NCBI GenBank assembly: GCA_963840075.1
Contig: CAWIXS010000042.1
Coordinates: 28,392-92,391 of the forward strand
Source: AWTP1-13 sp963840075
GTDB lineage: Bacteria; Pseudomonadota; Alphaproteobacteria; Rhizobiales; Hyphomicrobiaceae
Reading direction: 5' to 3'
DNA: 64,000 bases
This document shows, in pieces, positions 44,050 to 52,696 of this stretch (positions are counted from its first letter, which is position 1; the number at the start of each line of letters is the position of its first letter). A program made the translations under genes and the position numbers. Under the pieces are notes generated by a model. The model was not told the DNA's origin, did not search any database, and was given only the letters and a program-made list of their open reading frames with translations.

Positions 44050-45452
44050 CGCTTGGCAGAACGCTGGGCCTTCTTCTTCCGCCAGGGGGCGTCGCGCTGC
44101 CAGTCACCGGCCATGATGGAGCCGACGGGCTCGATGGTGTCCACCACCTCGGCCAACCCGAAGTCGGCGATCTGCCGGCGCACCACGGCGGCGCTCTTGT
44201 AGGCGCCGGGCAGCTCCGACACGTCGGGGATGCCGCAGTAGAAGCGTGCATCGATGCCCTTGGTCTGCTCGGCCACCAGCTCCGCCTCGGTCACATGCGC
44301 GTGCCGCTTCATGAACGCCGTGCGCGAGAAGTTGCGCCCCGCCCCGTGCGGGGCGAAGCCCAGGCCGTTGTCGGCATCGAGCCCGCGCGTGACCAGGATC
44401 GGCTCGGCCATGTTGAGCGGGATCAGCGTGAGCCCGCTCGAATCGGCGGCGAAGCCCGCCCACGCCGGGGTGGCACCCTTGGCGTGGTAGAACAACCCAT
44501 CGCTCTTGCGGAACACGAAGTTGTGCTCGTTCCAGAAGCGGTCCTTCACCTGGAGGCCCAGGTGCCGCGCCACCGCATCGTGGATGGCGAAGTGGTTCTT
44601 CTTGGTCCAGATGCGCACGAGCTGCAGCGCGTCCCAGTAGGCGCGGCCGTCGTCGGTCTCGAACGGGATCCAGGCGTTGTGCGGTGGCGTCTCGGGCGAC
44701 AGGCGCTGGCGATAGCGCTCGGCCATGTCGAGGCCCGCCTTGTAGAGCAGCGCGCCCGGCTTGCGCGAGCCATGGTGGGTGACGAGCGCCACCTGCCCCG
44801 TCGAGGCCAGCCGGCCGACGAAGAAGAAGTGGTTGCCGTCGCCCTGGGTGCCGAAGTGCTTGGCCGCCGCCTCGGTGGTCAGGGCGAGGAACTTGTTCTT
44901 GGCGAACTCGGCGAGCACCGCGTCGGGCGGCTGGATGCCGTGGCTGTGCGTGCGCCCGCCGGCGCCGAAGTGCGAGACCTTCATGCCCGCATCCAGGATC
45001 GCCTTCGGATCGGCGTCGCCGAATACCGAGAGCGCCATCGAGCAGCAGATGTCGGAGGAATGCATGCCGGGGTGGATCGCATCCTTGGCCGCAACCACGC
45101 CTCCCACCGGAATGGTGCCCGGCGCGGCGCCCGAGGGGCAGGCGTCGGGCATCACGGCGCCCGCGACCAGCGTCGGCACCCGCATCAGGTCGGCCATGTG
45201 GCGCTCGACCGCGGCGATGTTGTCGGCGTCCTCCGGCGCCTCCGCCCGGATGTTGAGGCTGTAGGCGAGGTCGCCCGGCGCGCGCAGGGCCACTGCCGCG
45301 GGCTCTGGCGGCGGAACGAAGCCGTCCACCACGGCGCGAATGGCGGCCTCGCCGGCGCCCGACGCGCGCGCCTTCTCGGCCGCGGCGATGGCTGCGGCGA
45401 ACCAGGGGCCGGGCTTGTAGCCCCAGGCGATCAGCGTCTTGCCGGTAATCAT
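44040..45452 (-). CDS. rtcB: RtcB-family RNA ligase
   Basis: 470 aa. RtcB joins 2',3'-cyclic phosphate (3'-phosphate) RNA ends to 5'-OH ends using GTP and Mn2+. Metal and active-site motifs are present: HPGMHSSDICCSMAL with the conserved Asp/Cys, HFGTQGDGNHFFFVG, VTHHGSRKPGALL, and APHGAGRNFSR, whose His is the one guanylylated in characterised RtcB. The C-terminus has YKSAAVVRRQIADFGLAEVV before a Lys/Arg-rich tail (KKKAQRSAKRSR). It is convergent with the NACHT-like gene. No archease or rtcA is adjacent. Confidence 0.94.
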   Translation of the reverse strand: MITGKTLIAWGYKPGPWFAAAIAAAEKARASGAGEAAIRAVVDGFVPPPEPAAVALRAPGDLAYSLNIRAEAPEDADNIAAVERHMADLMRVPTLVAGAVMPDACPSGAAPGTIPVGGVVAAKDAIHPGMHSSDICCSMALSVFGDADPKAILDAGMKVSHFGAGGRTHSHGIQPPDAVLAEFAKNKFLALTTEAAAKHFGTQGDGNHFFFVGRLASTGQVALVTHHGSRKPGALLYKAGLDMAERYRQRLSPETPPHNAWIPFETDDGRAYWDALQLVRIWTKKNHFAIHDAVARHLGLQVKDRFWNEHNFVFRKSDGLFYHAKGATPAWAGFAADSSGLTLIPLNMAEPILVTRGLDADNGLGFAPHGAGRNFSRTAFMKRHAHVTEAELVAEQTKGIDARFYCGIPDVSELPGAYKSAAVVRRQIADFGLAEVVDTIEPVGSIMAGDWQRDAPWRKKKAQRSAKRSR

Positions 45453-46020
45453 CTTGGGCCTCTGGGCAAAACGAATATCCGGCGCAATGCCTTGCCGGCT
45501 GTCCGAGCCGGAGGCTTCTTGGCCGACATTGCGCCAACGTCAAGGCAAAGCGCCTTGAGCGCCGGCAACCTGCATCGTTGCGCCCCCATGTTGTCGTCGA
45601 GTCAGAGCGTCGGGTTCAGCGTGGCCTTGGCCTTGCTCAGTGTGACCATCAGCGTCATTGGCTCCAGCGGTGACGGCTCGAAGCCGTCGTTCGGCGGTCC
45701 GGGGCCGACAGTGTCACGTCTTGTCCCATGGCACAGTCGTGCGCATTCTTGCGCAGTCGCGCATTGGGCTTGGCCGGCGCGTCGAGCCGCGTGAGGAGCT
45801 TCCAGGAGGCCTCTTCGCTGATCAAGATCAATGAGCGATGGATCAGGGGTTCCTCTTGTGCGGCAGCCGTGGCCCTCTCCTCGAAAAGTAGTAATATGGC
45901 AATGACAATTCGTGGCCTGCAGGCGGGGTGTCAGCTTCCCGAGCCGGCAGCTTTGCGCCCAATCTGCTCGTCGCGTAAAGGGTAATCCGGGCATTGCGGC
46001 GGCATGAGGAGCAGACCTCC
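45453..46020. other. Gene-free stretch upstream of the duplicated small proteins
   Basis: 568 bases between rtcB and the first tandem small gene. It includes the divergent promoter space of both. A leftward open frame at 45602-45994 ends in NDGFEPSPLEPMTLMVTLSK but has no ribosome site or recognisable domain. I see no RNA gene or inserted element. Confidence 0.4.
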
Positions 46021-46464
46021 ATGGTCGAAGGCCGTTTGCAAAGGAGCCGCAGCCTGACCGGCGTCTGGGAGGGGATCTACAGCTATCCGCCGGGCACGCA
46101 ACCGTCGGTTCCGTTCACGGCGACGCTGATCGAGGCCGGCAGCTCCCTCAGCGGCTCGGTGCACGAGCCCTGCACGATCGGCGGCCCGAGCGGAACGCTG
46201 CTTTTCAGCCTGAACGGCAGGCGGAACGGCACCTCCGTCGACTTCGTCAAGACCTACCACGGTACCAATCCCTACTACGGCACAATTTGCTATGAGGGTA
46301 CCGTCAACGGCGACGCGACCGAGATCGAAGGCCGCTGGACCATCCCGGGCGACTGGTCCGGCCGTTTTCTCATGACCCGCTCGGGCGATCCGCCGCGGGC
46401 GGCCGTCGAGAGCGAGGGCGCTCGGGCGCGCCGCGAAACCGTCGAGCTGACGCCCGCAAGGTAG
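46021..46464 (+). CDS. Small beta-rich protein of unknown function (tandem copy 1)
   Basis: 147 aa from the ATG at 46021, with GAGGAG upstream. The core reads RSLTGVWEGIYSYPPG, VPFTATLIEAGSSLSGSVHE and FVKTYHGTNPYYGTICYEGT, ending in GDATEIEGRWTIPGDWSG. The alternating Gly/Trp/Tyr strands suggest a small beta-barrel or lipocalin-like fold; the family name is not known to me. No signal peptide is present. It is clearly homologous to the next gene, 27 bases downstream. Confidence 0.8.
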   Translation: MVEGRLQRSRSLTGVWEGIYSYPPGTQPSVPFTATLIEAGSSLSGSVHEPCTIGGPSGTLLFSLNGRRNGTSVDFVKTYHGTNPYYGTICYEGTVNGDATEIEGRWTIPGDWSGRFLMTRSGDPPRAAVESEGARARRETVELTPAR

Positions 46465-46491
46465 AGCCTCCAGAGGCCGGGAGCCGGGTGC

Positions 46492-46947
46492 ATGGACCGA
46501 AGCCGTGGCGAAAGCAGCCGCAAGCTCACCGGCGTCTGGCAGGGGGTATACGATTATCCGGCGGGCGGCGGCCCCACTGTGCCGTTCACGGCAACGCTGA
46601 TCGAGGCCAGGCAGTCCCTGAGCGGCTCGGTGCACGAGCCGTGCCTCACGCACGGCCATTCCAACGAGACCCTGTTCGCGACGCTGCTCGGCGCGCGCGA
46701 CGGCAGCGCCGTCAGGTTCGTCAAGACCTACGACGGCTCGAAGCCCAACTACACCACCGTCGTCTACGAGGGCACCGTGAGCGCGGACGCCACGGAGATC
46801 GAAGGGCGCTGGAGAATACCGCGCAGCTGGTCCGGCAAATTCCTCATGATCCGCTCCGGCGAGCAGCCGGCTGAAGCCGAGGAGCGCAAGGGGGTAGCCG
46901 TGCCCGCCGGGACCGGGCCCGAGCTCGTTCCCGCCGGGGAGAGATGA
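46492..46947 (+). CDS. Small beta-rich protein of unknown function (tandem copy 2)
   Basis: 151 aa. It is the paralogue of the gene before it and follows the same plan: RKLTGVWQGVYDYPAG, VPFTATLIEARQSLSGSVHE and FVKTYDGSKPNYTTVVYEGT, ending in ADATEIEGRWRIPRSWSG. About 60% of core positions are shared by eye. Differences concentrate in the loop before FVKTY (the GGPSGTL versus HGHSNETL region) and in the C-terminal tail. This pattern suggests that a conserved barrel carries a variable loop. Function unknown. Confidence 0.8.
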   Translation: MDRSRGESSRKLTGVWQGVYDYPAGGGPTVPFTATLIEARQSLSGSVHEPCLTHGHSNETLFATLLGARDGSAVRFVKTYDGSKPNYTTVVYEGTVSADATEIEGRWRIPRSWSGKFLMIRSGEQPAEAEERKGVAVPAGTGPELVPAGER

Positions 46948-47067
46948 CCGGCGCAGAGATGACCGGCGCCGCCTCGGTTGCGCACGTGCTTCCGGGGACG
47001 CGGTTTCCGGCCTAAGCTGCCGCAGACGTCAACTCCGGGCCGAATCACTCCAGGGAGCGAGGCACGC

Positions 47068-48855
47068 ATGACCTACCAGGCTCCAGTAGACGACATCATG
47101 CACGCGCTGAAGACCGCGGCGGGGCTCGACGGGCTGATCACCGGCGGCGTGCTCGAAGGCGTGGACGAGGAGACGATCCGCGCCGTCATCGCCGAGGCCG
47201 GCAAGTTCGGCGCCGAGGTGCTGGAGCCGCTCGACAGCGTGGGCGACCGCACCGGGTCGAAGCTGGTCGACGGCAAGGTCGTCACCCCGCCGGGCTGGAA
47301 GGAGGCCTACGCCCAATACGTTGCGGGCGGCTGGAACGGGCTTTCCGCGCCTGAGACCTGGGGCGGACAGCACCTCCCGCAGGTGGTGGCCACCGCCGCC
47401 GCCGAGATCTGGGATTCGGCCAACCTCGCCTTCGGCCTATGCCCGCTTCTGACGCATGGCGCCATCGACGCCCTGGAGGCCCAGGGGAGCGAGGAGCTGA
47501 AACGCATCTACCTGCCCAAGATGGTCTCCGGCGAATGGACCGGCACCATGAACCTGACCGAGCCGCACGCTGGCTCCGATCTGGGGGCGCTCAGGACGCT
47601 GGCCGAGCGGCGGGGAGACGGCACCTACCGCATCTTCGGCACCAAGATCTTCATCACCTACGGCGACCACGAGATGACCGACAACATCGTCCATCTCGTG
47701 CTCGCCCGCCTGCCCGATGCGCCGCCCGGCACGCGCGGCATCTCGCTGTTCCTGGTCCCGAAGTATCTCGTCAACCCCGACGGCTCGCTGGGCGCGCGCA
47801 ACGACGTGACCTGCGCCGGCCTCGAGCACAAGCTCGGCATCCACGCGAGCCCGACCTGCGTGATGAAGTACGGCGAGAAGGACGGCGCCGTCGGCTACCT
47901 CGTGGGCGAGGAGAACCGCGGACTCAACGTCATGTTCATCATGATGAACGCCGCGCGCCTGGCCGTGGGCGTGCAGGGCGTGGCGCTGGCGGAGCGCGCC
48001 ACCCAGCGGGCGCTCGCCTACGCGCGCGAGCGCAAGCAGGGCCGCAGCGCCGCCACCAAGGCCGGCGACATGGCGCCCATCATCGAGCACCCCGACATCC
48101 GCCGCAGCCTCATGACCATGAAGGCGCTGACCCAGGCCGCGCGCGCCATCTGCCTCGTCACGGCGCGCGAGACCGACATCGCCCGCCGCGCCAGGGACCC
48201 GGCCGAGCGTGCCGCCGCGGCCAACCGCGTGGCGCTGCTGACACCCGTCGCCAAGGCGTTCTCCACCGACATCGGCTGCGAGGTGGCCTCGATCGGCGTG
48301 CAGGTGCACGGCGGCATGGGCTTCATCGAGGAGACGGGCGCGGCGCAAATCTACCGCGACGCCCGCATCCTGCCGATCTACGAGGGCACCAACGGCATCC
48401 AGGCCCTCGACCTCGTCACGCGCAAGCTGCCGCTCGAAGGCGGCAAGGTGGCCGCTGCCTACATCGGGGACCTCATGACGACGGTGGAGGAGGTGCGCGC
48501 CTCCAACCTCCCCGAACTCGGCCGCATGGGCGAGCGCCTCGGCGAGGCGGTGGCGGCGCTGGCGGAGGCCTCGCGCTGGATGGGCTCCGCTCTGCAGACG
48601 AGCCCCGAGGCCGCCATGGCCGGCGCCACGCCCTATCTGCGGCTGTTCGGCCTCGCCGCGGGCGGCATCTATCTGGCGCGCGGGGCGCTCGCTGCGGCGC
48701 GCGACGGCGGCCAAGGTCAGTGCATGGCCCAGCCGATCGCCATCGCCCGCTTCTTTGCCGAGAATCTCGCCACCGCTGCGGCGGGCCTCAAGGACACCGT
48801 GGTCGGCGGCGCCGACGCCACCCTGATGCTGGCGTCCGAGGCGCTGTGGGCGTGA
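47068..48855 (+). CDS. Long-form acyl-CoA dehydrogenase (DmdC/FadE-like)
   Basis: 595 aa from the ATG at 47068. The N-terminal DUF-type extension (MTYQAPVDDIMHALKTAAG) is characteristic of the roughly 590-residue group that includes 3-methylmercaptopropionyl-CoA dehydrogenase. FAD and substrate motifs are GTMNLTEPHAGSDLGALRT, FGTKIFITYGDHEMTDNIVH, and MMNAARLAVGVQGVALAE. The C-terminal domain has GVQVHGGMGFIEETGAAQIYRDA and PIYEGTNGIQALDL, the latter carrying the catalytic Glu. Substrate unknown. The small gene at 48879 follows directly. Confidence 0.93.
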   Translation: MTYQAPVDDIMHALKTAAGLDGLITGGVLEGVDEETIRAVIAEAGKFGAEVLEPLDSVGDRTGSKLVDGKVVTPPGWKEAYAQYVAGGWNGLSAPETWGGQHLPQVVATAAAEIWDSANLAFGLCPLLTHGAIDALEAQGSEELKRIYLPKMVSGEWTGTMNLTEPHAGSDLGALRTLAERRGDGTYRIFGTKIFITYGDHEMTDNIVHLVLARLPDAPPGTRGISLFLVPKYLVNPDGSLGARNDVTCAGLEHKLGIHASPTCVMKYGEKDGAVGYLVGEENRGLNVMFIMMNAARLAVGVQGVALAERATQRALAYARERKQGRSAATKAGDMAPIIEHPDIRRSLMTMKALTQAARAICLVTARETDIARRARDPAERAAAANRVALLTPVAKAFSTDIGCEVASIGVQVHGGMGFIEETGAAQIYRDARILPIYEGTNGIQALDLVTRKLPLEGGKVAAAYIGDLMTTVEEVRASNLPELGRMGERLGEAVAALAEASRWMGSALQTSPEAAMAGATPYLRLFGLAAGGIYLARGALAAARDGGQGQCMAQPIAIARFFAENLATAAAGLKDTVVGGADATLMLASEALWA

Positions 48856-48878
48856 CCCCGCGCGAGGAACGCGGCACG

Positions 48879-49097
48879 ATGCGCGTGATCAGAAGCCTGC
48901 ACAACGGCGAGGTCGACCGCTGCGTCGATATCCTCGTGCACGAGGACGGCACCTTCCGCTTCAAGGAGTTTCGCAGGGACCCGGAGGACCGGGGTGGCTG
49001 GACGCTCGTCAGCTACAATCCTGGGAAGGTTTTTGCGACCGAGCAGGACGCGACGGCCGCCGCCAAAGCCGCCGTCGCCTGGCTGCGTGATGAATGA
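48879..49097 (+). CDS. Conserved small protein of unknown function
   Basis: 72 aa from the ATG at 48879, with GAGGAA 9 bases upstream and 23 bases after the acyl-CoA dehydrogenase stop. It reads MRVIRSLHNGEVDRCVDILV and then FRFKEFRRDPEDRGGWTLVS, with a C-terminal helix (AATAAKAAVAWL-like). A compact alpha/beta fold is likely. I recognise similar short proteins next to acyl-CoA dehydrogenases in Rhizobiales, but no function. Co-transcription with the dehydrogenase is probable. Confidence 0.7.
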   Translation: MRVIRSLHNGEVDRCVDILVHEDGTFRFKEFRRDPEDRGGWTLVSYNPGKVFATEQDATAAAKAAVAWLRDE

Positions 49098-49138
49098 GCC
49101 GGGGCAGCCGCCCCTCGTCACACGCGGCGTCGGAGCCC

Positions 49139-49663
49139 TTACTTCAGCATATAGCCGCTCTTAACTCGCGTGAATCTTTCCTCCCGGCACTGCCAGCCGG
49201 ATTGAAATTTGGCAAATCTGAATGATGTCGTCACCCTGAGCGTTTGACCCGGCTGAAATTCGCTCGGAATTGATCCGCCGCTCCACATGCCTCCCGCACA
49301 GGCATCCGCAATTCCCGAGCCCGACCCAAAATTCTTTTTGAATGTCAAGTCTATCTCCGCAACGACTTCAGCCAACGTCTCGCCGGTTTTCCTCCAGTCC
49401 GGCTTGGCGGCTCTCGCAATCTCTGCGTACTCCAGGCAGTTGATGGGGCCGAACATCCCACGGCCTTGGCGATGGATTCTTCTCGCGCACTCGACCGGCG
49501 CACTTTCCTCCGGGCCGCTGTCTGCTTTCGCAACAGCAGCCTTCACTTGCGTCCAATTGACAGCCCCGGTGGCTACGACCCAAGCCCCTGCGACGCCGCC
49601 GATGACAAACGAGGTGACGGCAACAATCAGCAAGCGCAACGATACGAGAAGTCCCCATTGCAC
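49139..49663 (-). CDS. Unrecognised membrane-anchored protein
   Basis: 174 aa. One N-terminal membrane helix or uncleaved signal (LIVAVTSFVIGGVAGAWVVA) is followed by an exported domain with five cysteines (VECARR, INCLEY, DACAGG, WQCREE). PDWRKTGETLAEVVAEIDLT and QPGQTLRVTTSFRFAKFQ are likely structured segments. Codon use is less GC-biased than in its neighbours, which suggests recent arrival. No family is recognised. It converges on the small gene at 48879. Confidence 0.6.
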   Translation of the reverse strand: MQWGLLVSLRLLIVAVTSFVIGGVAGAWVVATGAVNWTQVKAAVAKADSGPEESAPVECARRIHRQGRGMFGPINCLEYAEIARAAKPDWRKTGETLAEVVAEIDLTFKKNFGSGSGIADACAGGMWSGGSIPSEFQPGQTLRVTTSFRFAKFQSGWQCREERFTRVKSGYMLK

Positions 49664-50157
49664 TGAATGAAATGACGGATCGAACGTATCAGTTGGGCAC
49701 CTGCGGCGTCAACGCGGGCATTTTCTTTCGACTGAATGAATACGGCTCGCGCGTGAGTGGTTTCTCTCGCTTTATGGAGCACGCATCGAAAGCCGAGCTC
49801 AGCGCGGGTCAATCCGCCGCGCCCACGGATCACGACTGGCTTGTCTCTGCGGGCGTTCTTGGAACGACGCTGCAGGTGGCGAGGCCGGATGGCAAACTCA
49901 GGACGACCTCGCGACGGTGCTGCCCGTTTTCGGCGCGCTCGGTCCGCCTTTCTTGCGGGTCCATGGACGGGCCGCGATCCCGTCCAGTACAAGATTGCGG
50001 GTGTTCTCATGGCGATCGCGGTCGTACTGTGGCTGGTGACTTGGCCGATCCACCGCGCACCGGGGTCAGACCCCTTGCTTCCAACGCGGGGATAGATCGA
50101 CAACGTGCGCGCAAGGGTCTGACCTCGGTGCCACAGCTTCAAGGGGGACGAAACGCG
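49664..50157. other. Gene-free stretch before the enoyl-CoA hydratase gene
   Basis: 494 bases. It has GGGGTCAGACCCC near 50064 and GGGTCTGACC near 50115, arms related to the dispersed GGTGTCAGACCC palindrome. An open frame around 49960-50095 contains a hydrophobic run (IAGVLMAIAVVLWLVTWP) that may be a gene remnant. No start site or family supports a call. Confidence 0.45.
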
Positions 50158-50958
50158 ATGACCCAGGAGATCGAGATCAAGGTCGAGGGCGGCGTGCAGG
50201 TGATCCGCTTCCTGAGGCCTGACAAGAAGAACGCCTTCACCGGCCCCATGTACACCGCCATGTCCGAAGCGCTCGACGCCGCGGAGACGAGCGATGCCAT
50301 CGCCGTCCACGTCTTCATCGGCTCGGGCGGCGTGTTCTCGGCGGGCAACGACATCAACGATTTCCTGCGCCGCGCCGAGGCCGCCGCCAAAGGCGACGCC
50401 AAGGGCATCCCGGCGCCGTCGCTCGACTTCATCCGCCGCCTGCCCAAGGTCACGCGGCCGATGATCGCCGCAGTCGACGGCCTCGCCATCGGCATCGGCA
50501 CCACGCTTCTCTTCCACTGCGACCTAGTCTACGCCACCCCGGCCGCCAGTTTGCGTGCGCCGTTTCTCGACCTCGGGCTGATCCAGGAGGCGGGCTCGAG
50601 CCTCACCGCGCCGGCGCGGCTCGGCTATCCGCGCGCCTTCGAGCTGATCGGCCTGGGCGAGCCGTTCGGCGCCGAGCGTGCGCTGCAGGCCGGGCTCGTC
50701 AACGCCGTCGTGTCTGCCGACAAGCTGGAGGCCACCGCGCTCGCTGCCGCCCGGCGACTGGCCGCCAAGCCGCGCCAGGCTCTGCTGGCCTCGCGCCGCC
50801 TCCTGCGCAGGAATCACGCGGAGATCAGCGCCACGATCGACGAGGAGGCGCAGGCCTACGCTACCCTGATGCACTCGCCCGAGGCCCGCGAGGCCTTCAC
50901 CGCCTTCCTGGAAAAGCGCCCGCCCGACTTCGCCAAGGCACGCAGAGGCGGTGGCTGA
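50158..50958 (+). CDS. Enoyl-CoA hydratase/isomerase family protein
   Basis: 266 aa from the ATG at 50158, with AAGGGGGA upstream. The crotonase fold is seen in IRFLRPDKKNAFTGPMYTAM, the oxyanion-hole stretch FIGSGGVFSAGNDINDFL, and AAVDGLAIGIGTTLLFHCDL. The second catalytic region reads FLDLGLIQEAGSSLTAPARL, where one of the two usual Glu positions is filled by the Glu of QEAGSS. The typical reaction is hydration or isomerisation of an enoyl-CoA. It is probably part of fatty acid or aromatic acyl-CoA breakdown with the dehydrogenase at 47068. Confidence 0.9.
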   Translation: MTQEIEIKVEGGVQVIRFLRPDKKNAFTGPMYTAMSEALDAAETSDAIAVHVFIGSGGVFSAGNDINDFLRRAEAAAKGDAKGIPAPSLDFIRRLPKVTRPMIAAVDGLAIGIGTTLLFHCDLVYATPAASLRAPFLDLGLIQEAGSSLTAPARLGYPRAFELIGLGEPFGAERALQAGLVNAVVSADKLEATALAAARRLAAKPRQALLASRRLLRRNHAEISATIDEEAQAYATLMHSPEAREAFTAFLEKRPPDFAKARRGGG

Positions 50959-50991
50959 TCTTTCGCCCGAAACGCGCCCTGGCATGCGGTC

Positions 50992-52647
50992 ATGCCCACG
51001 TCCGAGCCGCCACGCCCCGCTACCGTGCACCTGCGCGGGCGGCTGGCTGCGGCCCTGCGGACGGGCGTATTGGCCGCCGTCGCTCTCATCGTCTCGGCTG
51101 CCGCGGCGGCGGTCGTGCTCGGCCCATCGCGTGCCCTGGCGCAGCAGGACGGCGCGCGCGTGCCGCGTCACCCGTCGGCCGCTCTCGAGCACGCCGCCCG
51201 CTATATGATGGCGCTGCCGGGCAAGGCGGACAGCGTGGCGCTGGCGGCGCAGGGCACGCAGGAGGGCCACTGGCGCTTCGTCAACCGGGCCGGCGAGATG
51301 TTCACCGTCGGCACCCCCGACGAGATGAAGCGCGTGATCTCGGTGCTCTACCCCGAGGCCAACGCGAGCGCGCGCGTCCTCCTCTACCTGACCGGCGACA
51401 CCGTCTTCCGCCACCGCGCGACGCTCAAGGCCCTGCCTGCAAGCGCCGATCTCAACATGGTGGTGCGCGGCCGCAGCTATCGCCTGCGCCGCGTCAGCTC
51501 CGAGCCCGAGCGCCTGCTCGCCGAGGTCCGCTCCAATCTCGGGCTCGAGACGCGCGACGAGCGGCTCTTCCACGAGCTGCTCTGGCACCTCCGCCGGCCG
51601 CTGCGGGCCGCGCGCGTGCGCGTGCTCGCCCTGGAGCCCGGCGGCCCCAGCGCCCTGGCGGCGTGGCCGCGCATCGATCCCGCCACCGGGCGCGCTCTGG
51701 TCGATGTGATCGATCCCGCGCGTCTGCCCGCTGCCATAGGCAGCGTTACCGGCCAGATGCTGATCGTCGTGGGCCGCGTCGAGGCCGGCGTGCTGCACAT
51801 CAGGGCCTCGAGCGGGCAGGAGCACCGCCTCCCCGTCAGCGCGCTCATCGAGGCCGCTGCCGATGCCGACGCCAACCTGATCGTTCTGCAGACCGGCGCG
51901 ACGCCGCGCCAGCCGAGCGGACGCAACGCGCTCTGGCAGGGCACGCAAGGGCCCGATGCGGAGGCGGCGCTCCAGCGCGCTGAGGTCGCCGACCTCCTGA
52001 GCGGCCTGGCGGGGCCGGGCCGCCGTCTGGCGCTGGCCGCCTCGGCCGCCGGCGAGCGCGCCGTGCTCGACATGACGGCGAGCAGCGACCCGGAGGGGTC
52101 CCCGCCGGCGCAATCTGCCGCCGGAAGGCTCTCGGGCCTCGTCGGCGAGCTCACCGCCAGGGCGGTTCTGACCGGGGTGCAGGCCAACCTCGTCGGCGCC
52201 GAGCAGCAGCGCGAGCTCGACCGGCGCCTCCTCGCCGCCATTCCGGCCGCCCTGCAGACGGGCTACCTCGCGGCCGTCGCTCTGGGCCTCCTCGGCGTGC
52301 CGGTGGCGCGCGTGTGGTGGTCGCGGATCTGGGCGCCGGAATCTGCCTCCGAGTATGCCGTCCGCGGCGGCTATTGGGCGGCGTGCGCCGTGCGCCATCT
52401 GGTCTTTCTGCTCTTGTTCGTGCCGCTCGTCGCCGCAGCGGCAGCGCCCTACAGCGTGGCGCGCGAGGTCTGGGAAGGGATAAGAGCGCCGGGCCGCGCC
52501 TGGCGCTGGCGCAGCGACGAGGCAGGCCAGGATGACGCGCCGGCGCCGCGTCCGCGCGGGCCGCAGAGACCCATGATCGAGGACGCTGGACAGCCCGCGC
52601 AGGCGCAATCGAGGCCCAAGTGGGGGCGGCGCACAGCGCACGGGTGA
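50992..52647 (+). CDS. Unrecognised exported/membrane protein
   Basis: 551 aa. An N-terminal signal or anchor (LRTGVLAAVALIVSAAAAAV) precedes a large exported domain rich in Arg, Ala and Leu. RLLYLTGDTVFRHRATLKAL-like and RVLALEPGGPSALAAWPRID segments are visible there. Two further hydrophobic segments lie near residues 415-435 (LQTGYLAAVALGLLGVPVAR) and 462-485 (VRHLVFLLLFVPLVAAAAAP). The tail after about residue 490 is charged and Pro-rich. I do not recognise the family. It follows the enoyl-CoA hydratase by 33 bases and may be co-transcribed. Confidence 0.65.
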   Translation: MPTSEPPRPATVHLRGRLAAALRTGVLAAVALIVSAAAAAVVLGPSRALAQQDGARVPRHPSAALEHAARYMMALPGKADSVALAAQGTQEGHWRFVNRAGEMFTVGTPDEMKRVISVLYPEANASARVLLYLTGDTVFRHRATLKALPASADLNMVVRGRSYRLRRVSSEPERLLAEVRSNLGLETRDERLFHELLWHLRRPLRAARVRVLALEPGGPSALAAWPRIDPATGRALVDVIDPARLPAAIGSVTGQMLIVVGRVEAGVLHIRASSGQEHRLPVSALIEAAADADANLIVLQTGATPRQPSGRNALWQGTQGPDAEAALQRAEVADLLSGLAGPGRRLALAASAAGERAVLDMTASSDPEGSPPAQSAAGRLSGLVGELTARAVLTGVQANLVGAEQQRELDRRLLAAIPAALQTGYLAAVALGLLGVPVARVWWSRIWAPESASEYAVRGGYWAACAVRHLVFLLLFVPLVAAAAAPYSVAREVWEGIRAPGRAWRWRSDEAGQDDAPAPRPRGPQRPMIEDAGQPAQAQSRPKWGRRTAHG

Positions 52648-52696
52648 GACGCACAGGATAGCAGGATAGGATGCATTGCGCAGGGAGGCGCGAGCG

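Noticed and set aside
45602..45994. Leftward 130-codon frame upstream of the duplicated small genes.
   Set aside because: Its composition is irregular, it has no ribosome site, and it fills the promoter region of the rightward genes.
49672..50157. Upstream in-frame extension of the enoyl-CoA hydratase.
   Set aside because: The crotonase family begins at MTQEIEIKVEGG and a good ribosome site precedes that ATG; the extension is unlike any known targeting or domain sequence.
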